Shown in pieces: positions 23,801 through 38,800 of a DNA stretch of 64,000 nt. A program made the position numbers and the translations under genes. The stretch lies in NCBI GenBank assembly GCA_003586115.2, contig QVOM02000025.1, forward strand, positions 81,400,879-81,464,878, read 5' to 3'. The notes under the pieces were generated by a model. It had not been told where the DNA came from, searched no databases, and saw only the letters and a list, made by a program, of their open reading frames with translations. Source of the DNA: Salvator merianae (Eukaryota; Chordata; Lepidosauria; Squamata; Teiidae). Position 1 is the stretch's first letter. Every line of letters begins with the position of its first letter.

Positions 23801-26800
23801 GGGGGCACGATATGAAGCTGTTGGGCAGGAGAATTAGGACTGTCAAGGGGAAGTATTTTTTCACCCAGATGGTCATTTGTTTATGGAATCTACTACAGGA
23901 ACTGGTGGTGACAGCAACCAGTCTAGATAGCTTTAAGAACGGATTGGACAGATTAATGGAGATCACATATATCAACGGCTACTAGAATGGATGCCTAGAT
24001 ACTGCCTCCAGATTGGAGAGGCAGGCAGGATGCCTCAAAAGGCCATTTGCAGGGAGTTGAAAGCAAGGGAGGGTTTTGCCTTTGTTTTCTGCTTGGGAAT
24101 GCCCAGAAGCAATTGGTGGGCCACTGTATGAGACAGGATGTTGGACTACATGGGCTATGGCCTGTTCCAACAGGGCTGCTCTTATCTTCTTATGAATGCA
24201 TATAAGAAAATTTGCAGTCAGGGAAGCTAGCCAATATGAAGGGTGACTGCACTTGCTATTCTAAAATGGTGATTCCAATGCATATTGAATTGTAAGACAC
24301 ACAGGACTATCCGCACGGGTGCCTAATGTTTCCTTCTGGGTGCTCAGGAGCCTGGGCATCCAGACAATTCTAAGTTTTCCCAATCCTGGCCAAACAATCT
24401 TACCGTAATCCACTTCCAATTATTTTCAGGCCACTTATGTTGAGGGATTTGCCTTCTCTCCCTGCCTGGAGGACTGGTAACGGCCAACTTTGGGCAACAT
24501 TTTTGGTTCTCCATGCTACTGTGAGTGTGGCGTCTAGAACTGAAGGGGGAAGATATACCACTCACCTCTGGATGTGCTAGCTGGCCTAGCACTTTTACTC
24601 TTCCATTATTCTTGGACATTTAGCTCTTCTTTTTCTCCTGCTAAAGAATCCAAGGCAGTGTACATGGGTTTCCCTTGGAAATTTCCGATCCTGGCACTGA
24701 CCAGACCTTTCATTTGCATTTCATTTACATTCCATTTGTAATGCCAAGCAAGGACACAGTATAACTGTACCTCAACAATCTGCATGCAGAACCTGAGGAA
24801 ATAAAGCTTACACTCATTGTAGCATTGATTTCCGCCACTGTCTCTTCATCCGTCGGGAATTGATAGATCTGCACTCCGTTGCTCACAAGCTCACTCATGA
24901 TTTTGCTCTTGAATTTATGCAGCTCATTTTTTGCAATGGTATCAGCTTTGGCTATGATGGGTATAATATTTACCTGCAATGCAAACAGAACACGGTCAGT
25001 CATACTGGCCCTTTGATTTATATTGGGAGTGGGGAAAAAGGAAAAGCTCTTCTTCAAAGGTAAACTGACAGAAGCAGAAAAAGTTTAGACAGATCTCAAA
25101 AAAGCACAAGGCAGTCTCCTCCACCTCTTTCTCTTTCCACTGAAAGTTCCTCTCGGACACTACATAGTGGCAGAAAATAAGCTTCTTACATTCTTCCAAT
25201 GTCATGGTGAGTCACACAGTATATAGGTTATATTACGGGTTACAATCACTCTGTATGCTGAATTGGAGAAGAGGGGGTTAAGATCCTAGGCATGTGTGAT
25301 TTGCCTAAATTCATGGCAGAAGGAAGACACAAGCTAGGAAATTTTCTTGTGTGAAGGACAGCTTACTAGATACTATTTTGCTATCCCCAGCAGCCAAGGA
25401 TCCACCCTGGAAAACGCTGGAATGACAGCTCCCAAGGCAACCTCACCCTGAGTCCACGGAACAGGGTGTTAAAGATAATTACAGAAAGAGTGCAGAACAG
25501 TGCAGTAGCCAAAGAGAATAAGTAAGTTTATCCTTTTTCATTTAAGTCTTAAGGCAAGATGGGAGAAGAAAGGCCCAAAATGACTGCACCACATTGAATA
25601 AGCAGCTCACCATACCGTTCGACACACACCCCAAAAAGTCCTTTATGATGATTTCTGGAAAGTTATCAGATTTAGGAAGAGAAGGTGGAGTTGAGGAGAG
25701 TGCAACCCCACCATGTGTTCTGTTGACATCTGTCTTATAAAAATCAATTAAAACTTTAAGAAACTCTTGCTTCAGCTGAGTTAGACTGAAGAGACCTAGC
25801 ATATTTATTTGCTTGCCCTTAAGTTCCATCTTCCTTCCTTTCTTTCTAGAAGCCAAGGTTCTTGAGCCATGGTTCTTTATGCGGTCATTCACTGAAACAG
25901 TGAACAGATCCTAACCTAGCAGTGGTCCATGGATCATCGTCATGAGGATGGCAGGTGAAGAGATCACAGCATGCTTCAGATGCTCAGGATTGCAGATGTT
26001 TAGGATTACAAATCCTAGATATAACCCTTTCAGATGTTTAGGACTACAAATACCATGAACCTCAGGCAGCATACTAGCCAATCCACTTCAGAGCCAAAGG
26101 CCCTCTCTGCACAAAAAGGTCTCCATCCAGAATCAGTGGATCTGGAACAACCAGGCCCACGGATTCCAAACACGGGAAAGCATGGGTGGGATCAGTGCCA
26201 TCTGCACGACAGCACTGGTCCAGCCCAGCCCAATGCTGCAGCCTCAAAGCTTGTGTGAGTTTCACGGCTGCCCTCCCATGCCTCCAAGGGCTACGAATAA
26301 AAGTTCCTAGCCTCAGGGCCTCTAGGGGACACATTTTGGAGGCACACTATGGTGCACCACTGAACTGCATCTCCCATTAGTACCAAACATGGGGGTGTGC
26401 CTTCTGCATTACTCCTGTTCTGGAACAGGGCAGTTGGTTCCACTAATAGACCTGAATAAACTGGTCCACCTGTGATACGAGGCCTCCCTGTTTGGCATCA
26501 CATTCTTTCTAATGCAGACAGAGTGGACCAGTGTGTGTGGGGGGGTGACCTCCTAGATCTGCATTAACATGCAGATATATGAGGCCTAGATGCTTACTAC
26601 ACGGGCCATTAATCTGAATTAAGGGCCCATACAGAAAGGGGAAGATTTAAGGTTTTGACTAATATATAAGGTCTTAAACAACTTGGAACCCAAACATCTA
26701 GAGAAGTGCCTATTCATACACATAAACTTGCCTAGTTGTTAAGATCTGCAGCATAGGCCTGCTAGTGATGCTTACTCTAGGGTAACAATATATGAAAGAA

Positions 26801-29800
26801 CTATCCCTGGTGGTGGCACCCCCAGACTGTGGAGTGACTCTCATCTAGATCACATGCTATCCTTACACGCCTTTCACAACTAGTGAAGCTGTACCTCTTT
26901 ACTAGTATTAATAAGGGGTAAGTTTACTGCTTTGATAACATTTTTATTATTTTGTTTTCCATGTGCTCCATTACTTTCATTTGTGATGTGTTGTAGCCTG
27001 CCCTGGGCCCACTGGTGAACCTCAGACTACACACATACATACACACACACACAGCTTTAAGTGCAGGTGATTGTAGCCAAGGACCAGGTGATTGTTGGCC
27101 ATGGGGAATGTACTTTTCTCAGCACACAGATGCAAGAGCCTGCTAGGAGGAGATGCATGTTTTTGCAGACAGCAATCGCCTGGCCCTCACCTGCGATCAC
27201 CCACCCTTAAAGCTATGAGCTTCTACTGACACACAATCAATCTTGGAGTCTAAAGGAAGAATTATAGGATCGGAACAGCCTTTTTCTGATGCTGGTTGTG
27301 ACAAGAAACAGGGGAAAAAAGCATCTCTGAGGCATCTTACTGAAGGCTTCAAGGTGAGATTGCTCACATGCCAGTCTGCCCCTACCCCTCTCACAAACAT
27401 TGTATGTTAGAAAAGGTGGATTAGAGAAGTTGAGGACACGAGGGCCACACACTGTCTCTCTGAGGTGTCTCTGAGGTGTCTTAATGAAGGCTCTGAGGTG
27501 GGTTTGTTCACATGCCAGTCTGCCCCTCCTCCCACAAACACTCTAGACTAGATAAGGTAGATTAGCGAAGGCCTGGGAACATGAGGGCCACACGCTGTAT
27601 CTCTGAGGCGCCTCTGAGGTGCTCCTTTTGCAATGGCTGATTGCAACTTAGTCTGCCACCCAGTGTAGCTTCTGCAACTTAGGCGTCTGGAGGCAGGTAT
27701 CAGGCAACTCCCGGTGCTGGCAATAACATTTAAACCAGCCCTAATTCATTATTTTCTCCACAATACAATTTTGTCCACTCTGTTGCTCATCTGATGGATC
27801 TAACCATGCATCATTTCTGCCATGTGAATAATCTATTGTGTTCAAGGTGATGAATGTGCAATGCCTGGTTTTCTCTATGACAGATTCAGGTTATAAACCT
27901 GCAGTGAACGAAGGCCTTATCAAACACACTTGAAGATCTACAGCAATCCTTTCTAGAGTCACATATTCATGTATTGCTTTCCTTTCCATTTTAAAACATT
28001 AGTAAAGCTAGCAGCAACATAGATAAGATCCATCAAATTTCATTTCAGAGTACCAGAGAAAGCCATAAATAGAAGCCATGCAGACAAGAACCAGCTTCCC
28101 TTCTTTTTTCTAGAGAAACCATGAACAGGAAATCCACATGTTACACAAGGTATAGCAACAATTTTTAACAAAGATAATGGTTATTGCAAAAATGAATTCC
28201 AAATGCCTTTGGGCCCCATGGGTGCTATATGTCTGCACTTGTGAATGCTCTTAATGTGCAGTAGAAAGTGAAAGCTCAGTTGCACCTGGACGCTTGCTTG
28301 GAATTTGTCAAGAGACTCAATGGTCTGGTTTAAACATAATAAAAAGCAATTCTGTATTAAACAAACAAATAGGTCCACTGATGTACTACCATGGGCCAGA
28401 CCGAAGGCACGCCTTTGTTTTCTAGACTACAAGGAGACTCATTTTGGCCTTGGTCCCCCAAGGACTCGGAGGCTACAAACTTTCATTTGTAGCCATCAGA
28501 GCCTTTGAAGACTGGCTGGTCCAGTGTGAGGCTGGGCTGGGACACCTGTTGCCATGTAGATGGCATTGTTCCAGTCCAAACCCTGCCGTGATACAGATCA
28601 GAGGGGGTTGAATGATCCAGACTCACTGACCTGGATCAAGGCAGGGTAAGTGCAGAAAGGCCCTTAGTTTGTACTTCAGGATTATGCATGCCAGTGCACT
28701 GCCCCGCAGGCAAGGTCTCCCAGAGAAAGTGCTGGCCACATGGATCTCTGCATGGAGATCTCCTGAGCCTGAAAATTATACTTAGAAGTGCCCCCAGAGG
28801 GAAACCACTTTAAGGTTGTACACATGCCTTTGCAGGCTCTCTATTTCAGCCATCATCATGCTGACAGGCAGTGGCACCTGGAGTGATACACACGTCATGG
28901 GCTCCAGAAACAGCCTAGTTCTGGGTGTGCTGGAGAAGTGCCCCAGGCTCCAAAGGTAGACGAGGACAGGCAGACATTGCACAGATGGCTGTTGGCACAC
29001 TCTGGCCCTTCTCACTTTCTTCCTGACACACTTGGGTAGGAGCAATCTGTGTGTAGCAGTGCAGGAACTGCCTAGGAGTCCAAACAGAACCAAAGGCTCT
29101 CTAGCCAGGTGAATAATGTTCATTTAGTAGATGACACGTAATTCTAAGATGTAGGAAGTGAGTGACAGCAATCAACCTGGATAGCTTTAAGAAGGGACTG
29201 GACAGATATTTGGAGGCCAGGTGTATCAGTGCCTACTAAAATGGAGGCCTAGGTACTGCCTCCAGGTTGGAGAAACAGGTAGGATGCCTCTAAAGGCCAT
29301 TTGCAGGGAGTTGAGAGCAGATGAAGGTTTTGCCTTTTTATTCTGCTTGAGAACGCCCAGAAGCAATTGGTGGGCCACTGTGTGAAACAGGATGCTGGAC
29401 TAGATGGGCCACGGCATGATCCAGCAGAGCTCTTCTTATGTTCTTATGGTGCATCCAACATTACTTAGTTTCTTGAGTGTTTCCCCCCCAGGAGCCTTTT
29501 GGATACACTCACGCTGGTGCGGACTAGAAAAGTATCATGGCATCAAGGCCAATTCCTGGTGACTCATCCAGGCTGTCTTGTATTTGCCATTGTGTTCTTC
29601 CGACGAGTGGCATTTTTTTTCCAGGCACTTGCTCTACCACTGAGCTACAAACACTCACTTCGAACAAATAGCCCTTGGCAGATGATTTACACTGAAGTTT
29701 AATCTCCTGTTCACAGAATGGGAACAAAAGTCACATGGCAGCTGAAAAAGAAATATAATCAAGGTTGCAGTTGCTACATGCCCTTGTTTGACAGATAGTC

Positions 29801-32800
29801 TCCCTAGACTCACAGTGATATTCATCCACACCTACAAGTCTAGATGGGCAACCAAAGGCTTTCCCCAAATTACATAATGCAATTCAGGATATGTTTCCAT
29901 TTATCTTTCTTTGTGAGATTCATAATTTGAAGATAGGGGAAGAACGAGTTTCCCATAAACAAAAAAAACCCATAAACCCAAAGGATTCATTAAAAAGCAA
30001 CTAGTACAGATGAATATTGACCCAGAAATGAAGAGGTTTTTAACTACAGGCTGTGCTTGAAAATCCTCTTATATTATATAAACTCATCCCTTCCTGAGGA
30101 TGCTGCTAATCCTTTTTTGGAGGAAAAGCAAGAACTTGTGCCAGAATTGCTGACTTTATTTGCGGCAACCCTTGCAAAGTAGGATGAGGGATGGGGAAAA
30201 GGATGAATTCAGATTCCATTTTTTATATTCATTATTGTTATGAAGCGTTTCTGCTAGAGAACACACTCTTTTCAATTTCATCTTTACAGTCCTGAAGTAT
30301 CAAGACTTTTTTTAACAAAAAAACAAAGGAACAAGTATCCAAAGAATTGGCAACGGGTGTTTTCTGACTTTAGCTATATGCGGACAGCCAGAAAGAACTA
30401 CTTTGAAAGGATCCCTGAGGCACAACCAGCACAAGTCAAGCACCACCACTGCTAGTCCCACACTTGGGAAAACCACTCTTGGAGGCACCATGTCGGTAAT
30501 CCTTGGCAAAGCAGTCCAAGGGCACTTCTCATCACTGTGTGTCCCCACTGCATCTGGAGGGATGGCAGCAGTAGGGGTGACTTACTTTTGCCATTTTCCA
30601 CCTGGTGCAATTAAGCATTGGGCAGAAAAGGCTGCCTTCTACTGTTCCACATCCTTGAAGCACAGAAGACCAGAAGGGCCTGACTTTGTACATACCAGAT
30701 TCCCCAGCCCAACGGCAGGGTCAGCAGATTCTACCACATGGTTGGCTCTTTTATAGGCTACAAAGATACTGTCGTGTGTGTGTGTGTGTGTGTGTGTGTG
30801 GTTACTCTTCTAATTTTGAAACACATAACCCTAATGGATTTATAATTTTAAGTCCGATACTGCAATGACGTCATTATTGCATGAGAACATCAGAAATGCC
30901 CCACTGGATTAGATCTGTGGGCCATGTAGTCCAGCAGTCTGTTCTCGCAGTAGGCAGGCAGCTGCACAGGAAGCCCACCAGCAGGACATGAGCACACAGA
31001 CTGCTCTGTTTGCAGTCTCTCAGCAGCTGGCCTTTGGAGGCACACTATCCCCTCCTGCCATCAAGGCTAATAGCCATTGATAGCCCTCTTAATTATTCAT
31101 TGTTCATAGAGAATTTTGGACAGATCATACTGTGACTTTTCTTCAAATGAACTGGCTAGAGGAGTTATCTGCTGAAACAAGCACTGGTCCACTCTTCTTA
31201 ACTGAGGGCCTTTCTGCACTGCTGCTTAGGCAGAATTAAAAAGCAGATTACAGACCTTCCTTCCACAAGTTAATGCAGAATGCAGGAGGCCCCACCCAAC
31301 ACCTGCTTTATAACAGCACCCACTCTAACAAGAAACACAACATCTGGAGATAACAGTCAAAATCTCCCGTCCATGGCAAAAACCACACATACACCCTGCA
31401 CTACTGGTTCTAGAAAAAACAGTCTCTCTATAGTGATACATGGAAGGGATCCTTTCCCCTAAAACTAACTGTAGTTTGAGAGGAAGGAGGTATTTTGACA
31501 GTTCGGAAGCTGTAACTAGCACAAAATTCAGCAGCTGTTGAGTGATATTTATCATCAGATATATCACGCTGATCTTGAAATATCTGCACTGGTTGCTCAT
31601 TTGCAGCCAAACCCAGTTCAGAGTAATGATACTAACATACAGCGGCGGTCTGTGCCTTTAAGAGCGGGTGTTCGCTCCCGCACCATCGCCGTTCGCGGGG
31701 CCACCGGGCCTCCATACTGACGCAGCAGGTCACTTAGCAGGTCGCAGCGACCTGCTGCGTCAGTACAGAGACCCGGTGGCCCCGCGAACAGCAATGGCGC
31801 GGGAGCGAACACCCACTCTTAAAGGCACAGACCACCGCTGCTAACATATAAAGCACTAAACAGCTTGGGCCCTAAAGGCTTGTAGGAGTGTCTTCCATCA
31901 ATTAACATCAGTAGAGGGGACCTTCCTTGCCACTCCCTCATCCTCAGTTATAAGGCATCTTAAGGGAAGACATTCTCTGTAGTGGCCACTGGTTTGTGAA
32001 ATAGCAGTCAACTAGAAGTTTGCCAAGTGACAATGTTGTATATGTTTCGATGTCTGGTTCACCAAGATATCTATTGCTCCAATGCTGTACCCTTCAATTT
32101 TAGCTTTTAACTGTTACATTTTATTTGTAAACCACACTGCAGCCATCAGGTATAGGACGGTATAAAAAAGTAAACGATAAATAAATAGTTTTTAAAGTGC
32201 TTTAATTGTGGATTTTTGTGTGGGGGGTTTTATTCTTGGTTTTATTCTTGGTTTTAATCTCTTCTATAAACCACGTGGAGATTTTTTTTTTTTTTAAAGA
32301 AAAGAGGTATATAAATGCTTTAAATAAAATGATAGATAGATAGATAGATACACAGATAGATAGATAGATGTCATTTCTTGTAAAGCACATCTTTGTGTAG
32401 TGAGAGAATTCTGACTTCCCTTGTATAACAGTCAGTGTACCCCACAATGCAAAACCGTGTTACACAAACTACTACCAAGCTATGGAAAACCAGTAACGGG
32501 GGAAGCCAGCAATTGTGTGGATTTCCTTTGCATTGTTTATATGACACAATGATTTCTGTCTTATAGGATGGACAGCTGTCTTCCCTATGGCAGGGGGGAA
32601 AAAAGACTAGCTCCCCATCCTTGCCTCCTGTATTCACACTGTGATCATTTCCTGCCAGGCTGAGTATTATTATTGCTAAAACAAAACAATGCTACATGTG
32701 TATTGGTGTAGGACAGCATAGTGTCACAAAGGCACACGATATCTGGGTTCAAATTTCCATTCAGTCAAGGTAATTGAATGATCCAGGAAGCTAAATTACT

Positions 32801-35800
32801 GCCTGTTAGCATAAGCTGTCTCTCAAAGCTGTAATGAGGATGAAAAAGGACTGGGGAAACTATATTTCTTTGATCTCCTTAGAGAAAAGGTGGGGTATAT
32901 ATTTGTAACCAAACTACAATTTGAAACTTCCATCAGAATTTTTCCTTTCATGGTGCCTCTAGAAGCATGAGGAAATGGCATGATCTTCTTTAGATTCTGC
33001 AATTGCTTCTTGTTGCTGCTGCCAGATAGCAGAGGGCAATCCCAGGACAATCCTGGGCTCTTAGGACATCTTTCAGCTATTTGCGTTATTGTTGCTGTTA
33101 CAAAATATCTGGATACTAACAAAAGCCTACCCATTTCCCTTTGTTTTTTTTCTCACACTTGCTAACATCCTGGTATTTTGGAAAAGCAACAATAATGCAA
33201 AGGGCCAGCAGACAGGAGTAAGAATCAATATTACGATAAAACCAGTGTCGCTGCTGAAATTCCCATAATACCGATATATTGAATTTTCAGCCATCTAATC
33301 TAGAACTATATTGGAAATGCCATGGATACATGTGGCATTAATTCCCAGTTTAGTCCCAGGAAAATTGCGGATTTTTACCTGTGTCTGGAGGCACCCTCAA
33401 TCACAAAGACTCAGAAATTTCCTTGCCACACATGAGTAACAAGCTACCAAGAAACAAAAAACATTACTCTCCAGAATAAAAATCTTCTTTCCATAAGTAC
33501 ACATGGGATTAACAAGTTAAGATCTCAACTCCTACCTCATGAAAACAAAGAATGGCATACCTTGCTGTCCAACTTTTTCATGGTAACCAGATCAAGGGAT
33601 TTCAGTGAATGCCCAGTTGGAGCGATGAAATATAAGCATGCATGAATCCGGGTGTCATGATAATTAAAGAGGGAGCGCTTGATTTTCAGCTCCTCCTGTA
33701 AGTAGGCCTCAAACTGGGCATCGATGTATTCCACAATTGGTTTGTAGCTGCAATAAACAAAAAAAAATCACTTCAGTTTTTCCTGCAGATGGCAACCACA
33801 GCTTTAACAAGATCTTTCATGAGAATACAATAATGTCCTTTTAAGGATCGGTCTTCTATCAATATCCTTTGCTCAAGTATATTGCAACAAGAGCCAAGAT
33901 GGGTTGGGTTTGTCCCATGTTCTTCAACCACCCACCTACCAGAAGAGCAAACACAGGTCAAGATAGTGAGAAACAAGTTTTGTTTACTCAAGTGCTGCAC
34001 AGCTGGTTTTCAGCATGCATCAGAGGACTGCTACAGCTATGCTTGAAAAAATCATCCCATCCTACAGATTTGCTCACCAATAGAAAGACAACTGCGAGTG
34101 AGCTCTCCTTGTGTGCCTATGCCGAATACCAAGTCTGAAGAGCTTTCTATAATAGAATAGCTTGAGACAAGAAATGTGCTTTCATTTATTTATTTATTTC
34201 TAGTATTTAGATCCTGCTCTTAACTTGAGGGTCCCAGGGTGAGTTACAACAGAAAAAAGATAACATTTTTAACAGTTAAAACACAATAAAAATACAGTAT
34301 AAAATACAACCCTCCCTCCCCTCCAGCACGACTACAGGGAAGCTAACCATCGAAGGCCTGGATGAAGAAGTAGGTTTTAACTAGCCGTTGAAAACCATAC
34401 AATGTTAACGTCTGGTGATCTTCTATTGGGAGACTGTTACAAAGTCTGCAGGCCACCACAGAAAAGGCCCTCTCATGTACTGCAAGCCCTTCAGCCTCTT
34501 GAGGGTAGCAGAACTACAAGAAGGTCCTCACTTTGTAATGCTAAGACATGGGCAGATATGGGAAATATTCAGGGCCTAAGCTGTTTAAGGTTTTATATGT
34601 CAATGCCAACACCTTGAACTAGGCTTGGTAACAAATCGGTAACCAGTGGAAACCTTTCAAGACCAGTATGATGTGCATCTGACCAAAAATTCTGCTCAGC
34701 AGCCGAGCTGCTGCGTTCTACATTAATTCCAGCCTCTAAACCGTCTTCAAGGATAGTCCTATGTAGAATGCATTACAGTAATCTAGTCTGAAGGATACCA
34801 GAACATGGATCACTGTGGCCAAGCTGCCCCTATTCAGGAAAGACTGGAGCTGGTGAACCTGGAGGAGATGAAGTTAAGCACTCCTGGCTACCACTGTCAC
34901 ATGGGTCTTAAGTGATAGAAATGAATCCAAGAGCATCCCTAAGTTGCACACCAGTTCTCCCTGGGACAAGACCACCCCATCAGAACTGGATGCCACCTAA
35001 TTTTCTGGACTTTGGACCTCATGACATAAAGGCCACCTCCAGATGTCACTTATCTATTCTATTTTTGGATATTCCAGAACAAAGCAATCCTGGGATTATT
35101 TCATGCTGCCCAGACTTTAGTTCAATATTCCCGCATTTTAGCATGTCATGTAGCAACACAATACCTTAAATTCAGGATACTGGATCTATATTCCAGGACT
35201 GTATTACGAACACCATGATCGCGTCCGGCAAATCTAATACTATTCTGAAATAATTATGGGGTTTTGACCCTGTTTGCATGCAGCCATAGAATGTCCACCA
35301 TGTCTGGATTCAGGGTGTGATCAGATGGGCTAATTCGGGCGAATTCCGGTCGCTCAGAGGGCGGGCATTCCAAACGGATCGTCTTCACGTCGCCCCGAGG
35401 CCCCACGGCAGCGACTTTTCTGCCGGCTACGAGCGTTCGGAAAAAGCGTCGCTCCGAGAGCTACTGAGAAGCGATTGTAGGAAAAGTTGCTGCGACGGGA
35501 CCTCGGGGCGACGTGAAGATGAAGTTACGAGCTTCCAGTTTGGCATGCCCGCCCTCTGAGCGACCGGAAGTCGCCCGGAAGTCGCCCGAATTAGCTCGCC
35601 GGTTTGGAATGCCCGCCCTCTGAGCGACTGGAAGTCGCCCGAATTAGCCCGTCTGATCACACCCTTAGTTTCAGTTTACTGGTCCACATTCAGCCCATTA
35701 CTGCCTCCAATAACAGGCAGAATGTGGATGGATGCTGACTAGTGCCTTTTGAGAGACACTGGTCTCTGCTGGCTTTTTAACGGAGGATGTACCCTCTTTA

Positions 35801-38800
35801 TCAAAACAGTTTGTAATTATCTCCTCAGTTACTGACTCTCAGGTCATCCCACTTGAACTAAGAAAGCTAAATTAAGAAGCTGATAATACTCCCTACAGTT
35901 CCCAATGTTCTGCGTGTTATCGTTAAAGAGAGGAGGAAGTATCACAGGGAGACAACAACTTATTTGTAATCTTTGAGCTTTAAAAAAAGAGAGAGATTTA
36001 ACAACCCTACTTTAAAAGCAAGCCTGTGAGGGGTCAAGAAAGAAACGGCGACAGGAAATAAGGCTTATGTGTTGTAGCTCTGGGACTCATACGCAGAAAC
36101 TGTTTTGTGTCAAAAATGTAAACTATGTGGTTAACACAGCTCAAGACTATCATACTTATATCTTAGCTCCAACACAGTCCAAAGCCTGATATCCTTTAAT
36201 CCCAGAGGAAGAGGCCATTCTCGCTTTACTAGGCCTCACATCTAGACATATTCTGCCTTTAGAATAGCCAAACTTCCACCAAGTTTTTTTTTACTCCTTG
36301 GGTCTTCTTAGAACATAAGAGAAGCCCTGCTGGATCTGGCCCATCTAGTTCAGTATCCTGTTTCATACACAGTTGCCTTTCCTGCTTTTCTCAGTGTGGT
36401 ACTTCACACTCTTGCAGACACCTCAGTTCAATGGACTTGGTCAACCCAATCCAATTCCTGCTTAGGCCTAGCCAGTGGATCTGCACAGACTAATCCAGCT
36501 CCCATGGGTTCTGAACACAGTCAGGTAGGTGCAGAAAAGACAGTGTAGAGAGCACACTGAAAATATTCAATGCACATCAAGTCGTTTGTTCTCCAGGCAC
36601 ACTAAAAAATTAGCATATCTAAAGCAGACCTTCACTCCATCCCCACCCCTCCCCACTGTTAACTCCTCTCTGAAGTAGTTAATGATAGGTTACCACAACC
36701 TGTCTATTATCTCTGTTCCCGCATTGAACAAAGACTGTCTCCCCCTACCCAAAAAAAGGAATGCAACATGGGCTAGTTACTGGTGTGTAAAGGTATACTT
36801 GTCAAGTAAATTGCTTTCCACATGGTAGCAAAAACATGTAAATGATAAAAATATGCATTCTTGGTTTAAATACTCGGGCATCTGGGTAGAAAAGTAAGTT
36901 CACTTCGGCGTCTTGTCTGCAACTGTATACACTCTTCTTATTAGCGTCACAACACACAGGCAAAGTGACCAGAATTACGCTAAATGACTGGTTGATGTGA
37001 CCCTGCAGAAAAAAACAGGAAATGCCTTCTTGCCTCCCCTGAAACGTCCAGAAGCCCGTAAAATAAATGCACATTTCCAGAAATGGAAAAAAGAGGAGTG
37101 CTTCCAGTGCTGTAAAAAGCACTCTGCAAAAAATGCAGATTACAAAGGCTGTAATCCACATTTGCCATGGGATCTTTTCTTTATGTATGACTTCACCACG
37201 ATAGAAACGCTTAAATTCCACTTTAAAAACTGTGTATAGTGAGGACCTAAGCAGTGTCTCTCACTCCTTAAAACCATTGAAGCATACCACCCACTTTTAG
37301 GGAACTACCCTGTTCAGGTCCAGAATGGGTTAAAAAGCAAGCATATTTGGAATTCTTCCCTAGAAGCCGCATATCCCAAGAATTCCTCCTTAAAGTCTCT
37401 ACCCTATTTAGGAAAATCTTAGATGAAGTCATTAAAATAGTTTTGCTCTTGATTATAGCCCTATCAACACACAGAAGACTTTTGGTATCGCTACTGTATA
37501 AACTTCCAAAACAAGTTTAAAACACACGTAGAAAGTCTCAGATTTCTGAGAATTTCTCTGTGTGACAAGAATCCCCTTAGTTAAGCTTGTTTAAAAATCT
37601 GACGTAATCCCCATTCAGACAACAGATTTCAGTGGGCAGATGAAATTTAGATAAAACTTAAGATACTGTTTTGAGAAGGCTCACCCATCTGGCTCGTTAA
37701 CTATCTTATAGAATTTCCCTTTGTTGCTCATTTAAGATTTAAACATTATGAGCATAAGCATGGATCTCCTTCAATGAGTGTATTCAAGCAGAGAATAGCC
37801 ATCTGTCCAAGACACTTGAGTTCAGACTGCAGCATGAAGCAGGTTAGACTTGATGGCTACACCCTTTCAACTTTATGAATCTATGAGTATATACTACAAA
37901 GACAATTCAGGTACACCATGCTCTGAGTGAGGGCGTGGCAACAGAGTGAAGAGATATGACTAGAAAAGCAATGGGGTTTAGAATATGCGTGTAGGAAGCA
38001 CCTGGGCTTTGTGCAAGATTATCTGCAAATAGGTACAGAATTTTCAGTTGTAATTACGATACCTGAATATTAAGATAAAACTTGTACTGCTTAATGATAT
38101 ACTTTTTGTCTATTACAGGCTGCAGCCCTACACACACCTGTCAGGGATTAAGCCTCACTGAACACAGGAGCAGTTATTTTGCAAGCATGTGTTGTGTTGC
38201 AAAAATAAGGCCCTTATTTTGGCTTATATCCTGGAACAGGGACCTGCCATCTGCATGCTGGTACAGACTACAGCAGGGACCACAATAATCCAGAATAAAG
38301 CGCAATGTAGAAAGGGCCTGAGTCACATGACCTGGAATGTCAAGTATTTATTCTAATGAATTGGAACCTTTTATCTAAACAAAAGAAGATTTGATGAGCA
38401 ATATCAATATCAAAGCTCAATATCAAACTTGGGTGCATTGATCAGTTTCTATAGACAGTGGCAACCGCTGACCCTTTGTTTTGCTTAATTCACACACATA
38501 ACACAGGTCTACAAAAAACCAAAATTCAGGTGTTAAGGTTTTTTGAATGGATTTAGGATATTTTGAGGGTGCTGAATTCAAAACTCCCATTACTTTTGCT
38601 GAATTGGTTCTAGTTTGGAGATAATGGACATCCATGAAAATAATGCATTCCCCCAGTGCAACGTGTGTGTGATAACAAATGCAACAGCTTTCGGTCCGTT
38701 TTTTGACTCTTTAACAGTGTCTTAGGTAATGAAATATCCCATATAATTATTTTGTATTTCAATTTGTAGGCCTACAATGCTATAAAAGCGACTTTTTGAA

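Larger units (their letters stand above)
18947..24811 (-). other. SEPTIN11: intron 5 (5.9 kb)
   Basis: Holds a hairpin MITE, L2 and possible L1 ends, and CR1 copies in both orientations. 20950-22186 and 22375-23335 show no identifiable feature. Confidence 0.85.
24974..33560 (-). other. SEPTIN11: intron 4 (8.6 kb)
   Basis: Holds hairpin elements, a 144-bp tandem duplication, two CR1 copies, TG and GATA microsatellites, an L2 split by a hAT MITE, and a SINE. 24974-26097, 27615-28377 and 29670-30773 appear empty. Confidence 0.85.

Noticed and set aside
25542..25892. 116-residue frame close to the G4 exon
   Set aside because: Not in frame with SEPTIN11, no splice sites, no homology recognised.
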